64,000 nt of DNA from an uncultured Paracoccaceae bacterium (lineage in GTDB: Bacteria; Pseudomonadota; Alphaproteobacteria; Rhodobacterales; Rhodobacteraceae), in the NCBI GenBank assembly GCA_951812615.1, contig CATOSU010000005.1, forward strand, positions 179,322 through 243,321, given 5' to 3'. Made by a program: the position numbers and the translations under genes. The notes under the pieces were generated by a model. The model did no database searches, was not told where the DNA came from, and worked only from the letters and a program-made list of their open reading frames with translations. Positions 44,849 through 53,815 of the stretch are shown here, one piece after another. The first letter of the stretch is position 1, and every line of letters begins with the position of its first letter.

Positions 44849-46338
44849 CCGTCCGACAGCTCTGCGGCAATGTCTTTGGTCTGTTCATAAAGTGCCCGGA
44901 ACTGCCGGTACCGGGTGGCGTAAACCGGGTGGGCCTGCGGCGTGACTTCGCGCGCGGCGGCGTTCCATGCCTCAATGTCCTGCGGGCTGGCGACGCCGAT
45001 CGCGCAGGCGGCAAGAAAGGCGTTGCCATAGCTGGCGCCGACGGTTTTCGAGCAGACGGTTTGCGGCAGCCCCGATGTGTCGCTGGTGGCCTGAAGCCAC
45101 AGTTCGTTTTTCGTACCGCCACCCACGGCAAGCACGCGGGCCGGTTTCTGGCCGGCTTCGGCAAAGGTTTCGACCACGTGATTTGTCCCGTAGGCGATCC
45201 CCTCGATCAGGGCGCGGTACATGTCGCCGCGACTGTGCGTGAGGTTCAGACCGAAGAAAGACCCCTTGGCGTCGGGGTCGTGGATCGGTGTGCGCTCCCC
45301 GGAAAAATACGGCAGCATGATCAGACCGCTCGCGCCGGGAGGCGAGGCGGTGGCCTCGGCGGCGAGGGTGGCGAAGGCGTCTTCGCGCGGCAGATCCCGG
45401 GCAAACCGGTCCCGGAACCAGTGGGTCAGCGTGCCGGACGTGGCCAGCCCGGCCATCGAGGCATGTTGGCCTTGAAACAGCCATGGCGCGTACCACAGGC
45501 GCGGATCACGGACGCGCGATGCGGTCAGCGCTATGATGAAAATGGTCGAGCCGTACATCATCATCATGTCGCCCGGTTGCTGCACGCCGACGCTGACGGC
45601 CTCGGCCGCGGCATCGATGGTGCCGCAGGTGACGGGGGTGCCGGCGGCGAGGCCGGTTTCCGCCGCTGCAGACTGCGTGACGTGGCCGGCAATCTCGTTC
45701 GACCACAGCAGGCGGGGCAGTTTGTCAGGCGCGACGATGTCGCCGGTCAAGTCATTGGTCCAGTCGCGCCGTTCGACATCGTAGAGCGGGGCAAAGTTGG
45801 CGGCGGTATAATGGTCGATGACGATTTCGCCGGTCAGCTTCATCACCATGTAGGACGTGGAGGTGAGGATACGGTCGGTTCTGGCGAAAAGATCGGGGTG
45901 CTGGTTTTTCAGCCAGAGGATTTTCGGTCCGACCGCCTGAGAGGTCAGCGCGTTGCCGCAACGGGACAGGATGGTCTCTGCCCCGATGGCGGCATTCAGA
46001 TGGTCGATCTCGGCGCTGGCGCGGGTATCGACACCATAAAGCACGCCGTTCATCAGCGGGGTGCCGGCGGCGTCCACCGGCAACATGCAAGGTCCGATGG
46101 CCGAGCAGGCGACCGCCCTGATTGCGGCCGGGTCAATGCCGGAACCAGCCAGCAAAGCCTGCGTGATGCGTACGAAATCGCCCCACCAGTCTTCTTCCGC
46201 GCGGTGTTCGGCCCAGCCGGGCCGGGGGACGATCATCTCGTGCGGGTGGGCCGCCTGAGCGACAACGGTACCGTTGCCGTCCACCAGAACGCCCTTGGAT
46301 TCAAACGTGCCTATGTCGATGCCAAGCGTGTAAGTCAT
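44845..46338 (-). CDS. FGGY-family carbohydrate kinase (XylB-like)
   Basis: 497 residues. N-terminal phosphate-binding motif LGIDIGTFESKGVLVD (residues 5-20), a catalytic-type Asp in CGTIDAAAEAVSVG (about 240) and the C-terminal adenosine motif VLAVGGGTKNELWLQ (about 405). Closest in look to xylulokinase but distinct enough that the substrate is open. ATGA overlaps with both neighbours place it firmly between the M42 gene and the SIS gene. Confidence 0.85.
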   Translation of the reverse strand: MTYTLGIDIGTFESKGVLVDGNGTVVAQAAHPHEMIVPRPGWAEHRAEEDWWGDFVRITQALLAGSGIDPAAIRAVACSAIGPCMLPVDAAGTPLMNGVLYGVDTRASAEIDHLNAAIGAETILSRCGNALTSQAVGPKILWLKNQHPDLFARTDRILTSTSYMVMKLTGEIVIDHYTAANFAPLYDVERRDWTNDLTGDIVAPDKLPRLLWSNEIAGHVTQSAAAETGLAAGTPVTCGTIDAAAEAVSVGVQQPGDMMMMYGSTIFIIALTASRVRDPRLWYAPWLFQGQHASMAGLATSGTLTHWFRDRFARDLPREDAFATLAAEATASPPGASGLIMLPYFSGERTPIHDPDAKGSFFGLNLTHSRGDMYRALIEGIAYGTNHVVETFAEAGQKPARVLAVGGGTKNELWLQATSDTSGLPQTVCSKTVGASYGNAFLAACAIGVASPQDIEAWNAAAREVTPQAHPVYATRYRQFRALYEQTKDIAAELSDG

Positions 46339-47426
46339 GGGTAGGCGTCCCGGTCGAGGATGAAGTCCGGCGTGATATGGGAGAGTGCCGCCACCGTGAG
46401 GTTGGTCAGACCTTCCAGATCGTGCAGGTCACACATTTCGTTGGCCGAGTGGGAGTAGCGCATGGGAAAGCCGATATCGAGGCTGGCCACACCCGCGCCC
46501 ACGGTCTGAACATAACTGAGGTCGGTCAGCACACCGACCTGCGCGCTGCGCTGAAGCGGGATGGAATTGGCCTGTGCGGCGTCTTCGAACAATTGCACCA
46601 GCGCGGGGTGCGGGATCACGCCGTTCAGCGTGCCACGGCCATGGAAGGAATAGAGGCTGATGCCCGGCCCGCCGCCCAGTACCATGTCGCCCCGGTCGGC
46701 CATGTCAGGCGTATCGGAGGCGTTCATCAGGTCGATCTGCAGCGCGATATCCGGTTGTAGGGTCCGGGCCGCGACGACGGCTCCGCGCAGGTTGAATTCT
46801 TCCTGCACCGAGAACACCACATGCACAGTGGGGCCATGGGTGCGGGTTGCGAGCGCACGGACCACCTCGAGCAGAACGGCACAGCCAGCGCGGTCGTCCA
46901 CGGCGGTGCCGGTGACGCGGGTCTGACCAAGCAGGCTGGCCTGCGGGTGATACACGACGGGTGTGCCGATACCGACCCCGGTGGCCTCGACCTCGGTCCG
47001 GGTGTCATGGCCGATGTCGATGGTCAGGTCTGGGGCTTTGACCACCTGGTATTTCTCATCCGACGTGGTGGCATGGTGGCTTTTGTTGGTGATGATGCCG
47101 GGCACGCTTTCGCGCCCTGGCGGGCAGAGCAGAACCGGTTGGGCCGCCAGCGCGCGTTCGGGGACACCGCCCATGCGTTCAACGCGGATCAGTCCGTTAT
47201 CCGCGATCTGGCGGACAACAAATCCAAGCTGATCCATATGGGTGAACAGCATGACCGAAGGGCCGGTTCCTGCGAAGGTGACGATCAGGTTGCCGAGGTT
47301 GTCGGTGGTTCCGGTGAGGCCCTCGGGCAGACGGGCGCGGATGCCCTGTCGCACGCGGGTTTCGTGGCCCGAGAGGCCCGGGATCAGCATCAGGTCGATC
47401 AGGTCGCGGCGCAGGCGGTCAATCAT
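46335..47426 (-). CDS. M42-family metallopeptidase-like protein (SgcX/FrvX-like)
   Basis: 363 residues from the ATG at 47426, which overlaps the BtpA-family stop. Binuclear metal ligands are visible: His in LFTHMDQLGF (about residue 63), Asp in TAVDDRAGCA (about 175), Glu-Glu in VQEEFNLRGA (about 207), Asp in LMNASDTPD (about 230) and His in YSHSANE (about 320). Family members are annotated as aminopeptidases or endoglucanases, and relatives SgcX and FrvX lie in sugar operons. Here too it lies in a sugar cluster, so its real substrate may be a glycoside or amide. Confidence 0.8.
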   Translation of the reverse strand: MIDRLRRDLIDLMLIPGLSGHETRVRQGIRARLPEGLTGTTDNLGNLIVTFAGTGPSVMLFTHMDQLGFVVRQIADNGLIRVERMGGVPERALAAQPVLLCPPGRESVPGIITNKSHHATTSDEKYQVVKAPDLTIDIGHDTRTEVEATGVGIGTPVVYHPQASLLGQTRVTGTAVDDRAGCAVLLEVVRALATRTHGPTVHVVFSVQEEFNLRGAVVAARTLQPDIALQIDLMNASDTPDMADRGDMVLGGGPGISLYSFHGRGTLNGVIPHPALVQLFEDAAQANSIPLQRSAQVGVLTDLSYVQTVGAGVASLDIGFPMRYSHSANEMCDLHDLEGLTNLTVAALSHITPDFILDRDAYP

Positions 47427-48226
47427 CGTGCCGCCCTCGCCAGGGCCATGAAATCGGCGGCGCGATCCGGGTCGACCGGGTTCCACGTGTTGCCATCGAC
47501 CTTGAGGGAGGATCCGACAATACAGCCATCGGCGACGCGCAGGACATCGGCGACCGTGTCGTGCCTGACGCCGGTGTTGGCCAGGACTGCGGTGTCGGGA
47601 AGCACCGCCTTGACGGCCTCGAGATCGGACAGCGCGGCGGCTTCGCCGGTGATCTGGCCGGACACCAGCACAGCGTCGGGCACCGAGGAAAACACTGCGG
47701 ACCGGGCGCGGTCCGGCAACGGGCGGCGGTCGAGGCTGTCGGCAAATTCCGCCGATACATTGTAGAGCATGGCAAGATCTGCACGGCCCAGCGTGTTGCG
47801 GTAGCGCATCGCCGCCCCGGCATCCGGTGTCCATGGCCCCATGTCCGAGGCGTAGGTTCCGGTAAATATCTCGCGACAGAAGGCAGCGCCCGTGGCCGCG
47901 GCCAAGGCAACCGTGCTGTGCGGATCCCACAGGACATTGACACCGAAGGGCACGGTGATCCGGTCGCGCAGCCGGCCGATGACATAGGCCATGGTCGCGG
48001 TCGAGGCGCGGTCGACATCGAATTCATAGGGCCGGTCGTTTTCATTGCCGAACATGACCGCATCCACGCCGGCGGCCAGCAGCGCGTCGAGATCGGACGC
48101 GGCGCCGGCCAGCAGACCGTCGAGGCCGGCGTCGGAATCGTAGAGCGGCGCGCCGGGCAGGGCCCCGAGATGGACCATGGCGATCACCGGTTTGGTGTCG
48201 CCGAAGACTGATTTGTAATTGGTCAT
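47423..48226 (-). CDS. BtpA/SgcQ-family TIM-barrel protein
   Basis: 267 residues from the ATG at 48226, preceded by GGAGGGAG; eleven upstream codons are in frame but lack a ribosome site. Motifs: VIAMVHLGALPGAP (about residue 10), GVDAVMFGNENDRPYEF (about 55), VNVLWDPHSTVALA (about 95) and DGCIVGSSLKVDGNTWNPVD near the C-terminus. The family is named after BtpA, linked to photosystem I accumulation in cyanobacteria, but its E. coli member SgcQ sits in a sugar operon. This is the first gene of the operon, so the promoter lies in 48227-48367. Confidence 0.82.
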   Translation of the reverse strand: MTNYKSVFGDTKPVIAMVHLGALPGAPLYDSDAGLDGLLAGAASDLDALLAAGVDAVMFGNENDRPYEFDVDRASTATMAYVIGRLRDRITVPFGVNVLWDPHSTVALAAATGAAFCREIFTGTYASDMGPWTPDAGAAMRYRNTLGRADLAMLYNVSAEFADSLDRRPLPDRARSAVFSSVPDAVLVSGQITGEAAALSDLEAVKAVLPDTAVLANTGVRHDTVADVLRVADGCIVGSSLKVDGNTWNPVDPDRAADFMALARAAR

Positions 48227-48367
48227 TGGGATCTCCCTCCGCTGGAGAGAGATTAACAAAGAAATCCGGGCTGGCCAGATCCCGTGTCCCGGCTGTGTTG
48301 CGCTGGACGGTTCGGGGTGAACCGCCTAGGCTGACCGGCGTCAGAGCAGAATGAAGGCAGGTCATCC

Positions 48368-49534
48368 ATGTCGGGGGCGCGTCCCAGGCTGACGTCCGGT
48401 ACCGCCGGGATCGTGGGGGCGATTGCCTGCACGTCGATCTTTGCACTGACCATCGGGCTGACTTATCCGCTGCTGTCCTTCGTGCTGGAGGCCAACGGCC
48501 ATAGCGATGCGGCCATCGGGATCAGCGCTGCGATGACACCGCTGGGTGTGCTGATGGCTTCTGGGTTTTACCCGCGGATTGTCAAACGCTACGGGTCATG
48601 GCCGGTGGCGGCGGTCTGTCTGCTGGCGGTTGCGGTTCTGATCCTGATGATGGGCATGACCGAAAGCTATGCCGCCTTTCTGCTGCTGCGCCTCTTGCTG
48701 GGCGTGTTCGATTGCGGCGTCTACATCATCTCGGAAACATGGATCAATCAGCTGGCCAGCGCAAAATCCCGCGGGCGCATCATCGGGCTTTATGCCACGG
48801 CGCTGTCGACCGGGTTCGGCATGGGGCCGATGATTTTGGCCGTGACCGGGGCCGGCGGGATGATGCCGTTCGTGATCGGTGCCGCGTTCTGCGTTCTGGC
48901 CGTGGGTGTCATCGTGATCATACGCGGCGCAACGCCGGACGTGACCGACGAACACCCGGTGTCCAGCCTGTCTTTCATTCGGCTGGCGCCCACGCTGTTG
49001 TTGGCGATCGCTGTTTTCGCGTTCTGGGATGCCGCGATTCTGGCGCTATACCCGGTATACGGGCTGGATTTCGGGCTTGAGGCAGAGTTTGTCGCCCTGT
49101 CGCTGTCGGTCTGTATTCTGGGGAATACGTTCCTGCAGATCCCCATCGGTTGGCTGGCCGACCTAACCTCGCGCCGAGCGGTGATGGTGCTGTGCTGTAT
49201 GATCGCCGGGGCCGGCGCGCTGGCCCTGCCCATGGTCATCATCGAAACGGCGCTGTTCCTGCCAACCCTGTTTGTCTGGGGCGCAGCGGCGGGCGGGATC
49301 TATACGATGGCCATGACCGAGCTGGGTGATCGGTTCTCCGGTGCCGAGCTGGTCGCCGGCAACGCCGCGTTTGCGCTGGCTTATGGCATCGGCGGGCTGG
49401 CAGGCGGGCCTGCGGTCGGGGTGGCGATGCGGTCCTTCGGGCCGGACGGGTTTTCCGGAACGCTGGCTGTGGTCCTGTTTGCGACCGGTGCGTTCGCGCT
49501 CTGGCGCAGCCGGTTATCCGCCAGCAACACGTAA
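48368..49534 (+). CDS. MFS transporter
   Basis: 388 residues with about twelve membrane helices and the MFS loop motif near residue 60 (GFYPRIVKRYGSW). It looks like the YcaD/YfkF type rather than the fucose permease FucP. Its position 85 bases before the aldo-keto reductase/lactonase pair allows a sugar or sugar-acid transport role, or an unrelated exporter. Confidence 0.8.
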   Translation: MSGARPRLTSGTAGIVGAIACTSIFALTIGLTYPLLSFVLEANGHSDAAIGISAAMTPLGVLMASGFYPRIVKRYGSWPVAAVCLLAVAVLILMMGMTESYAAFLLLRLLLGVFDCGVYIISETWINQLASAKSRGRIIGLYATALSTGFGMGPMILAVTGAGGMMPFVIGAAFCVLAVGVIVIIRGATPDVTDEHPVSSLSFIRLAPTLLLAIAVFAFWDAAILALYPVYGLDFGLEAEFVALSLSVCILGNTFLQIPIGWLADLTSRRAVMVLCCMIAGAGALALPMVIIETALFLPTLFVWGAAAGGIYTMAMTELGDRFSGAELVAGNAAFALAYGIGGLAGGPAVGVAMRSFGPDGFSGTLAVVLFATGAFALWRSRLSASNT

Positions 49535-49619
49535 ACCGGACCAACGAATACAGCCTGCGGTTTTATCTGGTAATCACGGTCGTCATGCTTAAGCTCGCCC
49601 TGCGGCTGAGGAGAGAGGC

Positions 49620-50645
49620 ATGACATTGAAAACCCGACACTGGGACCGGCTGGGCAATGGCGGTCTGACGTTTACCGAACTGGGCATGGGGACCGCGCCG
49701 CTCGGGAACCTGTACCGGGCGATATCGGACGACGATGCGCACGAGGTCCTGGAACGCGCCTGGCAGGCCGGTGTGCGGTACTATGACACCGCGCCGCTGT
49801 ATGGTCTGGGGCTGAGTGAGACCCGGCTGAACCGGTTTCTGCGCGACAAGCCGCGGGATGACTATGTTCTGTCCTCCAAGGTGGGCCGGTTGCTGCACCC
49901 ATGCGCCCCTGAGGACCGCATCGGGTTTGGCAAATGGTTCGAGGTTCCGGCACGTCGGGAAGTCTATGATTACTCCTATGACGGGGTAATGCGGTCGGTC
50001 GAACATTCGCTGGAACGGCTGGGCGTGCACCGGCTCGATATCCTGCTGGCGCATGACATCGATGTGCCGAACCACGGCAGCCGCGCAAATGTCGATGCCA
50101 AGGTCGATCAGTTGATGGCAGGCGGGTATCACGCGCTGGAGCGGCTGCGGAACGAGGGTGTGATCACCGCCTTCGGTGCCGGGGTGAACGAATGGGAGGT
50201 CTGTCAGCAACTGGCCGAGCGGGGTGACTATGACATGTTCCTGCTGGCCGGGCGCTATACGCTGCTGGAACAGGAGGCGATGAACAGTTTCCTGCCACTG
50301 GCCGAGGCGCGCGGCATCGGGATCATCACCGGCGGGCCCTACAATTCCGGCATCCTTGCCACCGGGCCGCGGGAGGGTGCGTTTTACAACTATGACCCCG
50401 CACCGCAGGAGATCCTGGACAAGGTTGGCCGCATTCAGGCGGTTTGCGAAAGCCACGGTGTCCGGCTGGTGGATGCCGCGTTCCAGTTTCCGCTGCTGCA
50501 TCCCTGTACCGTGTCCGTGATCCCCGGCGGGCAGGGGCTGAACGAGATGGAGAGCAACATCGCGGCGGCGGCGGCGGAAGCTCCGGCCGCGCTGTGGTCG
50601 GATCTGAAAACGGAGGGGCTGATGCGGGAGGACGCGCCGGTATGA
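49620..50645 (+). CDS. Aldo-keto reductase, D-threo-aldose 1-dehydrogenase (L-fucose dehydrogenase)-like
   Basis: 341 residues. AKR motifs: GMGTAPLGNLYR (about residue 22), the catalytic Tyr/Asp region YYDTAPLYGLGLSE (about 53), Lys in LSSKVGR (about 86) and His in LLAHDIDVPNHG (about 145). The PLYGLGLSE form is typical of L-fucose/D-threo-aldose dehydrogenases, which oxidise the sugar to a 1,5-lactone. The next gene, overlapped by ATGA, encodes a lactonase-type amidohydrolase, supporting a two-step oxidation. Confidence 0.83.
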   Translation: MTLKTRHWDRLGNGGLTFTELGMGTAPLGNLYRAISDDDAHEVLERAWQAGVRYYDTAPLYGLGLSETRLNRFLRDKPRDDYVLSSKVGRLLHPCAPEDRIGFGKWFEVPARREVYDYSYDGVMRSVEHSLERLGVHRLDILLAHDIDVPNHGSRANVDAKVDQLMAGGYHALERLRNEGVITAFGAGVNEWEVCQQLAERGDYDMFLLAGRYTLLEQEAMNSFLPLAEARGIGIITGGPYNSGILATGPREGAFYNYDPAPQEILDKVGRIQAVCESHGVRLVDAAFQFPLLHPCTVSVIPGGQGLNEMESNIAAAAAEAPAALWSDLKTEGLMREDAPV

Positions 50646-51481
50646 GCCTGCAGGTCGACGCCCATCAGCATTTCTGGCACCCAGCGCGGGGCGACTATTT
50701 CTGGATGCCGCCCGATCACCCGATGCTGACCAAACCCTATGGCCCGGCGGACCTGAAGCCGATGCTGGAGCGGCACGGGATCGCCCGGACGGTGATGGTG
50801 CAGGCCGCCGACACGGTGAACGAGACCGAGTACATGCTGGGTGTCGCGGACACGACGGATTTCGTTGCCGCGGTTGTCGGTTGGGTTGATTTCGAGAAGC
50901 CTGGCGACCGGGCGCAGCTGGTGCGACTGGCCGCGCATCCGAAGTTCAGGGGCGTGCGTCCGATGATCCAGGACATTGCCGATGACGACTGGATGCTGCG
51001 CGAGGATGTGCAATGGGGATATCAGGCGCTGATCGATCTGGACCTGTGCTTTGACGCGCTGGGTTTCCCGCGGCATTTGCCGAATTTCCACACGATTCTG
51101 ACGCGGTATCCGAACCTTCGGGTGGTGATCGATCACTGCATGAAGCCACAGATCCGCGACCACCCGGACGGGTTTGACGACTGGAAGGCGGGGATGGCGC
51201 GGCTGGCGGCCGATACCGGTGCCTGCTGCAAGCTGTCGGGGATCGTGACGGAAACCGATGGCGGCTGGAGCGTGGAGGATCTGCGGCCCTATGTCGATCA
51301 CCTGCTCGACGTGTTCGGGCCGGGGCGGATGATGTGGGGATCGGACTGGCCGGTGTGCCAGTTGCAGGCGAGCTATGCCGCGTGGCGCGCGGCCGCCGAG
51401 GCGCTGACGGCCGAATTGAGCGCCGATGACCGGGCGCGTCTGTTCGGTGGCACCGCGGCGGAATTTTACCGGCTGGCGTGA
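50642..51481 (+). CDS. Amidohydrolase, L-fucono-1,5-lactonase-like
   Basis: 279 residues from the ATG that overlaps the upstream stop. Metal-binding DAHQHFW at residues 6-12, a His in VVIDHCMKP (about 162) and GSDWPV with the catalytic Asp (about 235) fit the amidohydrolase family 2 (TIM barrel) that opens sugar lactones to acids. With the preceding reductase it would convert L-fucose, or a related aldose, to L-fuconate; downstream dehydratase and aldolase genes are not here. Confidence 0.8.
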   Translation: MSLQVDAHQHFWHPARGDYFWMPPDHPMLTKPYGPADLKPMLERHGIARTVMVQAADTVNETEYMLGVADTTDFVAAVVGWVDFEKPGDRAQLVRLAAHPKFRGVRPMIQDIADDDWMLREDVQWGYQALIDLDLCFDALGFPRHLPNFHTILTRYPNLRVVIDHCMKPQIRDHPDGFDDWKAGMARLAADTGACCKLSGIVTETDGGWSVEDLRPYVDHLLDVFGPGRMMWGSDWPVCQLQASYAAWRAAAEALTAELSADDRARLFGGTAAEFYRLA

Positions 51482-51486
51482 GGGAA

Positions 51487-51640
51487 CCGGAATTTTTGCA
51501 AATTCCGGGCCGTTTTCTTTGGAAGAAAACGGTGTACCGCGATGGTGTGGGCACGGCGACAGGGTTGGGGGCGCTGCCCCCCTTGATCCCGGACCCGGTC
51601 CGGGATCAATTCACCCCGGAGTACTTTGACAAAGATGAAG
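51487..51640. repeat. Compound extragenic repeat: four hairpins in a row
   Basis: Four perfect or near-perfect stem-loops follow the lactonase gene: CCGGAATTT/AAATTCCGG (51487-51508), CCGTTTTCTT/AAGAAAACGG (51510-51532), GGGGGC/GCCCCC (51567-51581) and TTGATCCCGGAC/GTCCGGGATCAA (51583-51609). A CCCCGGAGTACTTTGACAAA stretch ends near 51633 and is followed by GATGAAG. Blocks of this kind recur between genes in Rhodobacterales genomes. The first hairpins may also terminate the preceding operon. The rest of 51482-51815 shows no gene. Confidence 0.7.
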
Positions 51641-51815
51641 ACCGGGCGGATCCGGTTTGGCCGCGTTCCGGGTTGATTGGGGGTCCGGCCGGCCATTTAG
51701 ATCGCCCGGGGCAAAGGGAGACGCAGATGAACCTGTCCGCAGGCGGGCCGTTGCCTGCAGCGAGTGCAGTCCCGGCAAGGAACGGGACAAATCCGCCCAA
51801 TTGTCCGGAGCCGGG

Positions 51816-52406
51816 ATGGATCTGAAGGTTTTCGGCATAGGCTTTCACAAGACCGGGACCAAGTCGCTGGCCAAGGCGCTGCGGGTTCTGGGGTTCACGG
51901 TCACGGGGCCGAACAATTTCCGCGACCGCGATATAGCGGGTACGTACCGGGACATCGCGCGCAGCCTGTCGGCGGAGTTCGATGCGTTTCAGGACAATCC
52001 CTGGCCGCTGGTTTACCGCGAAATGGACCGGCAATGGCCGGACGCGAAGTTCATCCTGACGGTGCGGGACGGTCCGGCGTGGTATGCTTCGCAGCTGGAG
52101 CATTTCAGGGGCGGCACGACGCCGATGCGCGAGCTGGTTTACGGGCCTGGCTTCGGGGATCCGCGGGGCAACGAGGCCCATTACCTGCAGCGGATCGAGA
52201 TGCATAACCTTGCCGTGCGCACCTATTTTCAGGACCGGCCGGGCAAGTTGCTGGAAATGAACATCACCGAGGGCGATGGCTGGGACATGCTGTGCGATTT
52301 TCTGGACCGGCCGGTGCCGGAGCGGGCATTTCCGCACCGCAACAGGTCTCAGCGACGCAAACGGCTGGCGCGGTTGCGGGCGAAACGGGCGAAGGCGGGA
52401 GAGTGA
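51816..52406 (+). CDS. Sulfotransferase family protein
   Basis: 196 residues from the ATG at 51816, with GGAG six bases upstream; the longer frame upstream runs through the repeat and has no ribosome site. The N-terminal phosphosulfate-binding loop is GFHKTGTKSL (residues 7-16), followed by the FILTVRDGPAWYAS motif (about 84). These fit the short sulfotransferase family common in marine bacteria. Acceptor unknown. The next gene starts 42 bases later. Confidence 0.8.
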   Translation: MDLKVFGIGFHKTGTKSLAKALRVLGFTVTGPNNFRDRDIAGTYRDIARSLSAEFDAFQDNPWPLVYREMDRQWPDAKFILTVRDGPAWYASQLEHFRGGTTPMRELVYGPGFGDPRGNEAHYLQRIEMHNLAVRTYFQDRPGKLLEMNITEGDGWDMLCDFLDRPVPERAFPHRNRSQRRKRLARLRAKRAKAGE

Positions 52407-52448
52407 TGCGTTGCGAGACAGCGGATTTTTCCGGACGCGTGCCGCAGA

Positions 52449-53747
52449 ATGCGTGACCCCGTGACCCGGGCGGGCCGGGCGATGCGCGCGGCAAGCGCCC
52501 GGAGTTTTCCGGGGCTGGCGGCAGTGCTTGCATGGGGTGTGGCGGTTTTGTTGCTGATGGCGTTGCCGCATATCTTTGTGGCCAATTCGGCCATCACGAT
52601 CATGAACCAGATGGCGATCACAATCGTCTTTGCGCTGTCTTACAACATGCTGCTGGGACAGGCCGGCATGCTGAGTTTTGGTCATGCAATCTATTTCGGG
52701 TTCGGCGGGTTCATGTGTCTTCACGCGATGAACCATGTTCAGGTCGAGGACCTGCCCGTGCCGTTGCCGGTTCTGCCGTTGATTGCCGGGTTGTTTTCGC
52801 TGGGGATGGCGATGCTGATCGGGTCATTTTCGACACGGCGGGCCGGGACCGTTTTCGCAATGATTTCGCTGGGCGTGGTCGAGCTGGTGGCGTCGGTGGC
52901 GATCGTGATCCATCTGTTTTTCCGGGGCGGTGGTGTCGGCGGGGACCGGACGCTGGGGATGACGTTTTTCGGGATCGGGTTCGAGCGCCAGATCGAGGTA
53001 TATTACCTGATTTGCTTCTGGCTGATCCTGTGTGTCGGACTGATGTACCTGTTCACGCTGACACCGTTGGGGCGGATGGCCAACGCGGTGCGCGAAAACC
53101 CGGTGCGGGTCGAGTATCTGGGGTATTCGGCGCGGTGGATCCGGTTTTTGTCTTTCTGCGCGGCCGGGTTTTTCGCCGGTGTTGCAGGCGGGCTGTTCTC
53201 TATCAACTACGAAATCGCGTCGGTTGAAAATCTGAGCGCGGAGGCGTCGGGAACCGTCATCATGATCGCGTTTCTGGGCGGCGTCGGATTTTTCTTCGGG
53301 CCGGTTCTGGGTGCGGTCCTGTTCACCCTGCTGCAAACGGTTTTGGGACTGCATACCAACCTGTGGCAGCTCTATGCCGGTGTGCTGTTTCTGGCGACGG
53401 TCATGTTTTTTCCATCGGGGCTGACCGGTTTGCTGTTGTTGCATGGTACCGTGGTCCGGCAGGGGCGGTTACGCGCCGTGGCCGGGCCTTATGCAAGGAC
53501 GGTCCTGCCCGGGCTGATCGGGGGGCTGGGGATCTGTGCCCTGATTGAGCTGTTGTTTCACAGCCGCAATTCGGCCAGCGGAGGTGCGGACATGACGTTG
53601 TTCTGGATCCCGGTTCAGACAACGGACACGGTGCCGTGGCTGATCGCAGCTGGGGCTGCCGCGGTGGGGATCCGGGCCTGCCGGCGCAACGCGCCCGCGC
53701 TGGCGTCTGCGTGGCAGGCGGAGCGTCGTCCGCCCGGGCCGCTTTGA
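52449..53747 (+). CDS. Branched-chain amino acid type ABC permease (LivM-like), orphan, with C-terminal extension
   Basis: 432 residues. The LivM core (about residues 25-330) has about eight to nine membrane segments and the motifs LSYNMLLGQAGMLSFGHA and NEY-type helices. An extra region after about residue 335 contains two more hydrophobic segments and ends in a Pro/Arg-rich tail. LivM usually sits with LivH, two ATPases and a binding protein, none of which are nearby. It is probably either the end of a split system or a stand-alone gene of unknown use. Confidence 0.75.
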   Translation: MRDPVTRAGRAMRAASARSFPGLAAVLAWGVAVLLLMALPHIFVANSAITIMNQMAITIVFALSYNMLLGQAGMLSFGHAIYFGFGGFMCLHAMNHVQVEDLPVPLPVLPLIAGLFSLGMAMLIGSFSTRRAGTVFAMISLGVVELVASVAIVIHLFFRGGGVGGDRTLGMTFFGIGFERQIEVYYLICFWLILCVGLMYLFTLTPLGRMANAVRENPVRVEYLGYSARWIRFLSFCAAGFFAGVAGGLFSINYEIASVENLSAEASGTVIMIAFLGGVGFFFGPVLGAVLFTLLQTVLGLHTNLWQLYAGVLFLATVMFFPSGLTGLLLLHGTVVRQGRLRAVAGPYARTVLPGLIGGLGICALIELLFHSRNSASGGADMTLFWIPVQTTDTVPWLIAAGAAAVGIRACRRNAPALASAWQAERRPPGPL

Positions 53748-53750
53748 AAC

Positions 53751-53775
53751 CGGGCCAGTCCTGATGACCGGCCCG
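53751..53775. terminator. Hairpin between convergent LivM-like and YghU-like genes
   Basis: CGGGCCAGTC pairs with GACCGGCCCG around CTGAT with one mismatch, in a 68-base convergent spacer. No T-run follows, so it is a candidate shared terminator by structure only. Confidence 0.35.
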
Positions 53776-53815
53776 ACGTTTGTCCTGATCGAGGTCCGGG
53801 GTTCCGGGCCGGGTT

